A stretch of 12,638 nucleotides of DNA from Acidimicrobiaceae bacterium (GTDB lineage Bacteria; Actinomycetota; Acidimicrobiia; Acidimicrobiales; Ilumatobacteraceae): assembly GCA_003455715.1 (NCBI GenBank), contig DMQJ01000089.1, positions 1 through 12,638 of the forward strand. The letters are read 5' to 3'. The stretch's first letter is position 1, and each line of letters opens with the position of its first letter. The notes under the pieces are model-generated. The model was not told where the DNA came from. It did no database searches and saw only the letters and a list, made by a program, of their open reading frames with translations. Positions 7,363 through 12,638 of the stretch are shown one piece after another. The position numbers and the translations under genes are program-made.

Positions 7363-7367
7363 GGAGG
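7363..7367 (+). promoter_or_regulatory. Shine-Dalgarno sequence of the FAD-linked oxidase gene
   Basis: GGAGG (7363-7367) lies 9 nt before the ATG at 7377 and is the best ribosome-binding site in the window. It supports this ATG as the start even though the frame is open far upstream, and it suggests independent, efficient initiation on a polycistronic mRNA after the kinase stop at 7344. Confidence 0.75.
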
Positions 7368-7376
7368 CCCACCGTC

Positions 7377-8819
7377 ATGACTCTCTCCCAGGCCGAGATC
7401 GTCGAACATCTGCACCGGCTACTCCCGGCGGAGCAGATCGACACCGACCCCGACACGTTGCGCCTGCGCAGCATCGACAACTTCCGCAAGCTGCAGTACA
7501 TCTTCGATCGGTTCGTCGGGCCGTTCCCGGCGGCAGTGGTGTACCCGAACAGCACGGAGGAGGTGGCGACACTCCTCGCCTTCGCCGACGAGCAGGGGGT
7601 GAACGTGGTGGCTCGCACCGGTGGCACCGCCACCGAGGGCGGACTCGAGACTCCGGTGGAGCACTCGATCGTGGTCGACGGTGGGCGGATGAACCGCATT
7701 CTCTCCATCGACGCCTACAACATGCAGGCCACCGTGCAGTGTGGTGTGCCGCTCCAGGTGCTGGAAGACGAAGCTCGCAAGGTGGGCCTCACCACCGGGC
7801 ACTCGCCGCAGAGCAAGCCGGTCGCGCACCTCGGCGGCCTCACCGCCACGCGCAGCATCGGCCAGTTCTCCACCCTCTACGGCGGCATCGAAGACATGAT
7901 CGTCGGTTGCGAAGTGGTGTTCCCCGGCGGCGAGGTGTGCCGCATCAAGAACGTGCCGCGTCGTGCCGCTGGCCCCGACATCCGCCACATCGTGATCGGC
8001 AATGAGGGCGCGCTCTGCTACATCACCGAGGTGACGGTGAAGCTCTTCCCGTACCACCCGGAGAACCACACCTTCCTCGGCTGGACCGTGAAGACGATGA
8101 AGGAAGGCTTCGAGGTGCTGCGCGAGGTGATGGTGGCCGGCTTCAAGCCGTCGGTGGCCCGCCTGTACGACTACGAGGACGGCCAACTGCACTTCTCGCA
8201 CTTCGTCGCCCCCGACGACTGCATCGTGCTGTTCATGGCGGAGGGCAATGCGGGCATCGTGAAGGCCACCGCCGACGGCATCGCCGAGATCGCTGCCCGG
8301 CACCCCGGGTGCGTACCCGTCGACCCCGCGCACCTCGCCGAGTGGTTCTACGACCTCACGTGGGGCCCCGACAAGATCACCCGCGAAGACGAGCGCATCC
8401 GCACCACACGCAACGTCAACCGCACCACGGAGATCTCCGCCGACTGGAGCACCATCAACGACATCTACGACGCCGTGCTGCCACGCATCCGCGCCGAGAT
8501 TCGGGGCATCACCCTGCTGGGCGGCCACTCGTCGCACAGCTACATCAACGGCACGAACATGTACTTCAACTACTTCTACGACATCGACTGCGAGCCGGAG
8601 CAGGAGAACGAGGAGTACTACTTCCCGATCATCGACATCATCTGCGAGGAGACGTTGAAGCGGGGCGGCTCGATCGTGCACCACCATGGCATCGGCAAGG
8701 CCCGCTCGAAGTGGGTGCGCGAGGAGTACGGCACGTCGTTCCACATGCTCGAGACGCTGAAGCACGCGTTCGACCCGAACGGCGTGATGAACATGGGCAC
8801 CATCATCCCGAGGTCGTAA
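7377..8819 (+). CDS. FAD-linked oxidase, alkyl-DHAP-synthase/YgcU-like
   Basis: A 480-residue flavoprotein of the vanillyl-alcohol-oxidase/PCMH superfamily. The FAD-binding half occupies about residues 50-225, with the pyrophosphate loop RTGGTATEGG at 80-89 and the segment GGLTATRSIG at 153-162 followed by YGGIEDMIVG (168-177). The C-terminal substrate half carries RLYDYE (262-267) and the histidine-rich motif HHHGIGKAR at 435-443. This pattern (GG-x-x-ATR-x-x-G, YG-x-IED, R-L-x-D, HHHG-[IV]-GK) is that of alkyl-dihydroxyacetone-phosphate synthase and its bacterial relatives, including E. coli YgcU, and less that of D-lactate or glycolate oxidases. Such proteins act on phosphorylated three-carbon compounds or simple hydroxy acids. 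Third gene of the set, 32 bp after the kinase. The partnership with an FGGY kinase suggests a phosphorylated substrate; that is inference. Confidence 0.88.
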   Translation: MTLSQAEIVEHLHRLLPAEQIDTDPDTLRLRSIDNFRKLQYIFDRFVGPFPAAVVYPNSTEEVATLLAFADEQGVNVVARTGGTATEGGLETPVEHSIVVDGGRMNRILSIDAYNMQATVQCGVPLQVLEDEARKVGLTTGHSPQSKPVAHLGGLTATRSIGQFSTLYGGIEDMIVGCEVVFPGGEVCRIKNVPRRAAGPDIRHIVIGNEGALCYITEVTVKLFPYHPENHTFLGWTVKTMKEGFEVLREVMVAGFKPSVARLYDYEDGQLHFSHFVAPDDCIVLFMAEGNAGIVKATADGIAEIAARHPGCVPVDPAHLAEWFYDLTWGPDKITREDERIRTTRNVNRTTEISADWSTINDIYDAVLPRIRAEIRGITLLGGHSSHSYINGTNMYFNYFYDIDCEPEQENEEYYFPIIDIICEETLKRGGSIVHHHGIGKARSKWVREEYGTSFHMLETLKHAFDPNGVMNMGTIIPRS

Positions 8820-8848
8820 CTCGCCGCGCTGCATCCCTGCCCTCTCGG

Positions 8849-8854
8849 TAGGGT
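8849..8854 (+). promoter_or_regulatory. Putative −10 element for the ABC exporter pair (leaderless)
   Basis: TAGGGT fits TANNNT and ends exactly 6 nt before the ATG at 8861. No Shine-Dalgarno sequence precedes this ATG, so leaderless transcription is the simplest reading. It makes the ABC pair a transcription unit separable from the flavoprotein gene that ends 41 bp earlier, although no clear terminator lies between them and read-through is possible. Confidence 0.45.
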
Positions 8855-8860
8855 CGCTGC

Positions 8861-10642
8861 ATGGCCGAATCGCACTGGGGCTTCGTCGCGTCGCTGCTGC
8901 GACCGCACCGAGCTGCCTTCTTCGCGTACGGCCTCATCCTTGCGGTGGCCACCGCGCTGCCCATCGTGGGCGCGCTCATGGTGGCCCACTTCGTCAGCCT
9001 CGTGGTCGACGGGGCCACGGTGGCCGAGGTCGCGCCCTACGGGCTCGGCTACGCCGGCATCGGCCTGGCCAGCGCCACGTTCGGCGTGGTGGTCACCTGG
9101 CGCTCCACCGACCTGGCGTGGCGGGTCACCAACGAACTGCGCAACGACCTCGTGGGCCACGTGTTGGAAGCCGACCTGGCGTTCCACCGCGACCGCACCC
9201 CTGGCGAGTTGCTCACCCGGTGCGACGCCGACGTCACCGCACTCACCAACTTCCTCGCCTCGGTCGTCGCCCGCGTCATCGGCATCGCCCTACTCGCTGT
9301 GTCGAGCACGGTGGTGCTGGCCTTTGTGGAGCCTCGGCTGGCGGCCGTGCTCGGGGTCGGCTACGTGGTGCTGGGCTGGGTGATGTGGCGGGTGAAAGAC
9401 CTGTCGGCCGACGCAGTGATCGCCGAGCGCACCATCGACGCGGAGATGAACTCCGTGGCCGAGCAATACCTTGCCGGCGCCGACGACGTGGCCACGCTCG
9501 GAGCTGGCGCTCATGGTCTACGTCGGTTCGGCGACGCCGCCGCCCGCCTCGTCGACGCTGCGGGTGTGCGTGTCCGGGCCGAGATGCGGGTGCAGACCGC
9601 CATCAAGACCGTGATGGCGGTGGCGATGATCGCAGTGTTGGCGGTGGGCGGGCTGGGGCTCAACCGCGGCTGGGTGGAGGTGGCCGGTGTGGTGCTGGCG
9701 TTCCGCTTGGTGCAGATCGTGCGCAGCCCTGTCGAGCACCTCACCTGGCGGCTGCAGGAGGCGCAAGGGGTGGCCGGAGCCGCACGGCGCATTCTCGAAC
9801 TGGTCGACGAACGCAGCGCCGTGGTGGCCGGCACGGGTGACCTTCCCCCTGGGCCGCTCGACGTCCGCTTCGACGGCGTCGGCCTGGTGTACGACGACTC
9901 GCACGACGGCAGCGCGGCTTTGGAGGCACTCCACCTGCACGTGCCCGCGGGGCGGGTGCTCGGCCTGGTGGGCCGAACCGGCTCGGGCAAGACCACCGTG
10001 GCACGCCTGCTGCTGCGGCTGGTGGAACCCACGAGCGGCACCGTGCAGTTGGGCGGCACCGACATCGCCGGGGTCGACGACGACCGCTTCCGCACGCGTG
10101 TGGTGGCGATTCCGCAAGACGTGCAGCTGTTCCCCGGCACGGTGCGCGACAACGTCACCATGTTCGCCCCGGTCGACGACGCCGCGGTGACTGCGGCACT
10201 CGGTGATGTGGGGCTCGGCCGCTGGCTGGCCGATCTTCCCGCCGGGCTCGACACCGTCTTGTCGTCCGACGGCCGCACCGACACTGGAAGCTCCACCGGA
10301 GCGGCTCCACGCGTGGGTATGTCGGCAGGGCAGGCACAGCTGCTGGCCATTGCACGTGCGTTGCTGCGCGCCCCCGACGTGATCGTGCTCGACGAGGCCA
10401 CATCGAGGGTCGACCCCATCACCCAAGCCGCCATCGGCGAAGCCTTGGCCAGGTTGGTGGAGGGTCGCACTGCGGTCATCATCGCCCATCGCCTCGAGAC
10501 CCTCGACGCGTGCGACGACATTGCCGTGCTGGCCGACGGAGCGCTGGTGGAGCACGGGCCGCGCGCAGAGCTCGCGGCCCAGCCGGAGTCGCGGTATGCA
10601 CGCCTACGCGCCGTTGGCGCCGACGCGGGAGAACTGGCATGA
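8861..10642 (+). CDS. ABC half-exporter, catalytically complete subunit
   Basis: A 593-residue half-transporter with an N-terminal six-helix membrane domain (about residues 15-310) fused to a nucleotide-binding domain (about 333-580). Walker A GRTGSGKTT is at 371-379, Q-loop Gln419, signature MSAGQ at 487-491, Walker B VIVLDE at 507-512 with the catalytic Glu512, D-loop SRVD at 515-518 and the switch His543. The ATPase residues are complete, but the signature deviates from LSGGQ, and roughly ten extra Gly/Ser/Thr-rich residues (about 470-486) precede it. By family it is an ABCB/MsbA-type exporter for lipids, drugs or peptides. The stop overlaps the start of the second half-transporter (ATGA), and motif asymmetry shows the two form a heterodimer. 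The substrate is unknown; a TetR-family gene lies downstream on the other strand. Confidence 0.93.
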   Translation: MAESHWGFVASLLRPHRAAFFAYGLILAVATALPIVGALMVAHFVSLVVDGATVAEVAPYGLGYAGIGLASATFGVVVTWRSTDLAWRVTNELRNDLVGHVLEADLAFHRDRTPGELLTRCDADVTALTNFLASVVARVIGIALLAVSSTVVLAFVEPRLAAVLGVGYVVLGWVMWRVKDLSADAVIAERTIDAEMNSVAEQYLAGADDVATLGAGAHGLRRFGDAAARLVDAAGVRVRAEMRVQTAIKTVMAVAMIAVLAVGGLGLNRGWVEVAGVVLAFRLVQIVRSPVEHLTWRLQEAQGVAGAARRILELVDERSAVVAGTGDLPPGPLDVRFDGVGLVYDDSHDGSAALEALHLHVPAGRVLGLVGRTGSGKTTVARLLLRLVEPTSGTVQLGGTDIAGVDDDRFRTRVVAIPQDVQLFPGTVRDNVTMFAPVDDAAVTAALGDVGLGRWLADLPAGLDTVLSSDGRTDTGSSTGAAPRVGMSAGQAQLLAIARALLRAPDVIVLDEATSRVDPITQAAIGEALARLVEGRTAVIIAHRLETLDACDDIAVLADGALVEHGPRAELAAQPESRYARLRAVGADAGELA

Positions 10643-12312
10643 GCCGCGGCCGCCGCCTGCACCCTGAGCGCCGCATGGTTCGCGCCGCCAACTTCCGGGC
10701 CGGCCCCTACTGGTGGGGCACATTCGGGTGGATCGTGTACTTCGCGTCGCCCATCGTGCCCGGCTGGCTGATCGGCCAAGTCTTCGACGAGTTCGAACGG
10801 CACGGCGCGTCGCAGCGGGCGATCGTGCTCATCGTCGCCCTCGGCCTGTCGGAGCTGGCCATCATCGGCGGCATCGCCATCGCGCACCGCACCTACATCG
10901 TCGGCGTGGAGTCGTCGAAGGCACTCCTGCGCGCCAACGTGCTCGACGCTCAGTTGGCCAGCGGTGGCGCCCTCGCCGGCCGACGCGATGTGCCGGTGGG
11001 CGACGTGCTGGTGCGCCTGCGCGACGACCCGTTCGACATGCTGTTCCTGCTCGACAACTGGGTCGACCTGGTGGGTTCGCTGCTCTACAGCTCGGCCGCG
11101 GCCTACTTCCTCTTCCGCATCGACCCGTGGGCCGCAGTGGCGGGCATCGTTCCACTCCTTCTGCTCGGCCTCGCCAACAGGGCCATCTCCAACAGGGCTC
11201 GCCGGTACCGGGCCGTTGCCCGCGAAGCGGCCAGCGATGTGAGCAGCTTCCTCAACGCCACCTTCGAGGCGTCGCTCACGGTGAAGGTGTCGGGCGCTCG
11301 CCGCCATGTGTTGGATCGCCTCGCCGTGCTGAATGCGCGACGAGGGAAGGCGGCCGTCGCCGACGGGGTGTGGAACGAGACCATCTGGACGCTCAACGGC
11401 ACGCTCGCCGACGTGTTCGTCGGTGTGGCCATCGTGGTGGCGGCGCGCGGCCCACTCACGTCCGGCGAGATCTCGCTGTTCTTCGCCTATCTCGTCGGCA
11501 TGACGTGGCTGCCCATGCGCCTGGGTGGCCTCATCACCGGCCGCCGTCGGTTCGAGGTGTCGGCCGAACGGATGGACGCGCTGGTGGCGGCATCGCTCGG
11601 CGGCGACGCTGATTGGCTCGTCACCCACCGACCGATGGTGGTGCTCGGCGGGCCGACACCGGAGGGGCCGCGCCGACCCGAACGGGTGCCGCTGCAACGG
11701 CTGGAGGTGCGCGGCCTCACCGTCGCCGAACGCGGGCTCCACGATGTCGACCTCACCGTGGAACGCGGCGAGCTGGTGGTGGTGAGCGGGCCCGTCGGCG
11801 CGGGCAAGTCGTCACTGCTGCGCGCCATCGTCGGCCTCGTCGCCATCGACAGCGGAGAGGTGCGGTGGAACGGTCAGCCCGTGCACGATCGCGCCGCCTT
11901 CTTCGTGCCGCCGCAGTGCGCGTACGTCGCGCAGGTGCCGCGGTTGTTCGCCGAGTCGTTGCTCGACAACCTGCGCCTCGGTCACGGCCTGGGCGACACC
12001 GACGTGCAGGCAGGCATCACGCTGGCGGCCTTCGACGACGACGTCGAACAGCTACCCGAGGGCTTGAACACCATGGTGGGGGCGCGCGGTGTGCGCCTCA
12101 GCGGTGGCCAACTGCAGCGTGCCGCGGGAGCACGGGCCATGGCGCACCGGCCCGAGTTGTTGGTACTCGACGACCTCACCAGCGCACTCGACGTGAACAC
12201 CGAGTTGGAGATGTGGACGCGGCTCGCCGACTCTGGCTTCACCGTGATCGCTGCGTCGAACCGCACCGTGGCGCTCAACCGGGCAGACCGGGTGATCGAC
12301 CTCACCCGTTGA
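10639..12312 (+). CDS. ABC half-exporter, degenerate-site subunit
   Basis: A 557-residue half-transporter: membrane domain at about residues 25-300 and nucleotide-binding domain at about 353-555. Walker A GPVGAGKSS is at 384-392, Q-loop Gln432, a canonical signature LSGGQ at 487-491, Walker B LLVLDD at 507-512 and D-loop SALD at 515-518. Asp512 replaces the catalytic glutamate, and the switch histidine is replaced by Asn541 (AASNR), so its own ATP site should hydrolyse poorly. Its intact signature completes the active site of the partner encoded by the upstream gene. The ATG overlaps the partner's TGA by 4 bp, implying translational coupling and equal amounts. The frame is open upstream, but the ATG at 10639 is chosen for the overlap and because the first membrane helix follows at about residue 25. 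The last 11 bp overlap the convergent TetR-family gene. Confidence 0.92.
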   Translation: MSRGRRLHPERRMVRAANFRAGPYWWGTFGWIVYFASPIVPGWLIGQVFDEFERHGASQRAIVLIVALGLSELAIIGGIAIAHRTYIVGVESSKALLRANVLDAQLASGGALAGRRDVPVGDVLVRLRDDPFDMLFLLDNWVDLVGSLLYSSAAAYFLFRIDPWAAVAGIVPLLLLGLANRAISNRARRYRAVAREAASDVSSFLNATFEASLTVKVSGARRHVLDRLAVLNARRGKAAVADGVWNETIWTLNGTLADVFVGVAIVVAARGPLTSGEISLFFAYLVGMTWLPMRLGGLITGRRRFEVSAERMDALVAASLGGDADWLVTHRPMVVLGGPTPEGPRRPERVPLQRLEVRGLTVAERGLHDVDLTVERGELVVVSGPVGAGKSSLLRAIVGLVAIDSGEVRWNGQPVHDRAAFFVPPQCAYVAQVPRLFAESLLDNLRLGHGLGDTDVQAGITLAAFDDDVEQLPEGLNTMVGARGVRLSGGQLQRAAGARAMAHRPELLVLDDLTSALDVNTELEMWTRLADSGFTVIAASNRTVALNRADRVIDLTR

Positions 12313-12638
12313 GTCGCTGCAGCCCGTCGAGGATCACGTCGAGCACGAACTCGAAGTCGTCGGTGTGTGCCATCGGCCCGACGTGTTGGTGCATGTGTTC
12401 GATGAGGTGAGGGAACTCCTCACCCTCGAACTGCGCCAGGAAGCGATGGGCTGCTTCGACGATGGTGTCGCTGTCGAGCCCTGTGCGCTGCTCCAACAAC
12501 GAGAAGCCGAGGATGTGCATCATCAGGGCGTGGTAGCCGTGGTAGGCGAGCACGGGCGACAGCCCGGCAGCGCGCAGACCGCGCAGCAGGCCCTCCATGA
12601 ACCGCAGGCGGTGGGGGCCGCTCGACACGGTCGGCCAC
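12302..12638 (-). CDS. TetR-family regulator, C-terminal part (cut by the window edge)
   Basis: About 111 residues of open frame on the minus strand ending with TGA at 12302-12304; the frame continues off the right edge, so the helix-turn-helix domain is not in view. The visible part matches the TetR_C_1 ligand-binding domain seen in tetracycline-repressor-like proteins: a GPHRLRFMEGLLRGLRAAGL helix, a helix with HALMMHILGFSLLEQ, the FPHL segment, and a C-terminal DDFEFVLDVILDGL helix. These domains sense small molecules and dimerise. A GTG at 12628 is an internal codon, not the start. Its stop overlaps the convergent ABC half-exporter gene by 11 bp. Regulation of that exporter is plausible from proximity but not shown, because the promoter of the ABC pair is 3.8 kb away. 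Confidence 0.8.
   Translation of the reverse strand, partial: WPTVSSGPHRLRFMEGLLRGLRAAGLSPVLAYHGYHALMMHILGFSLLEQRTGLDSDTIVEAAHRFLAQFEGEEFPHLIEHMHQHVGPMAHTDDFEFVLDVILDGLQRLNG

Noticed and set aside
8838..8853. Possible terminator after the flavoprotein gene (CCCT ... AGGG)
   Set aside because: Only a 4-bp stem with no T-run; the same bases overlap the −10 candidate of the ABC pair, so I do not call a terminator.
10510..10638. Upstream extension of the second ABC half-transporter
   Set aside because: Arg/Ala/Gly-rich shadow of the first ABC gene's C-terminus; the ATG at 10639 gives the ATGA overlap and a normal first membrane helix.
9511..11742. 743-codon minus-strand open frame opposite the ABC genes
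   Set aside because: Low-complexity Arg/Ser/His composition with no recognisable domain, opposite two genes with complete ABC motifs.
12302..12628. The TetR-like frame read as a complete 108-residue small protein starting at GTG 12628
   Set aside because: The frame stays open to the window edge and the visible sequence matches only the C-terminal ligand-binding domain of a TetR regulator, so it is a truncated view of a larger gene.

Overview
High-GC (roughly two-thirds G+C by eye), densely coding DNA with C/G-ending codons throughout. The mix of genes (FadD-type acyl-CoA synthetase, Bcr/CflA-type exporter, heterodimeric ABC exporter, TetR_C_1-type regulator), together with −10 hexamers placed just before start codons as in leaderless transcription, points to an actinobacterium. 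An Acidimicrobiia-like environmental lineage is my best guess, inferred from style rather than from a marker gene. I see no rRNA, tRNA, CRISPR array, insertion sequence or phage gene.

Layout. (1) 61-1632, an AMP-forming acyl-CoA synthetase on +, ending at a strong hairpin (1649-1684) shared with a convergent cold-shock protein gene (1697-1894, −). (2) A 142-bp divergent promoter region separates the cold-shock gene from a + strand group: an EamA/DMT permease (2037-2975), an MFS exporter (2985-4223) and an alpha/beta hydrolase (4223-5017) whose start overlaps the MFS stop. (3) 5102-8819, a compact three-gene catabolic cassette: a KduD-like short-chain dehydrogenase, an FGGY-family carbohydrate kinase and an FAD-linked oxidase of the alkyl-DHAP-synthase-like type. 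These are the same three families, at nearly the same sizes, as the E. coli ygcW/ygcE/ygcU genes, whose substrate I do not know to be established. (4) 8861-12312, two half-ABC exporters overlapping by ATGA; their nucleotide-binding sites are asymmetric, so they very probably form one heterodimeric exporter. (5) 12302-12638, the C-terminal part of a TetR-family regulator on −, converging on and overlapping the ABC pair by 11 bp and cut by the window edge.

How they work together. The region looks like lipid/CoA activation, efflux, and one sugar or polyol pathway placed side by side. The most interesting unit is the dehydrogenase-kinase-flavoprotein cassette. A plausible scheme is oxidation of a polyol or sugar acid by the SDR, phosphorylation by the FGGY kinase, and action of the flavoprotein on the phosphorylated product. 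The order and the substrate are inference. No dedicated sugar importer lies in the window. A second theme is transcriptional: four genes have a TANNNT hexamer 6-10 nt before the start codon, so much of this DNA probably yields leaderless or near-leaderless mRNAs.
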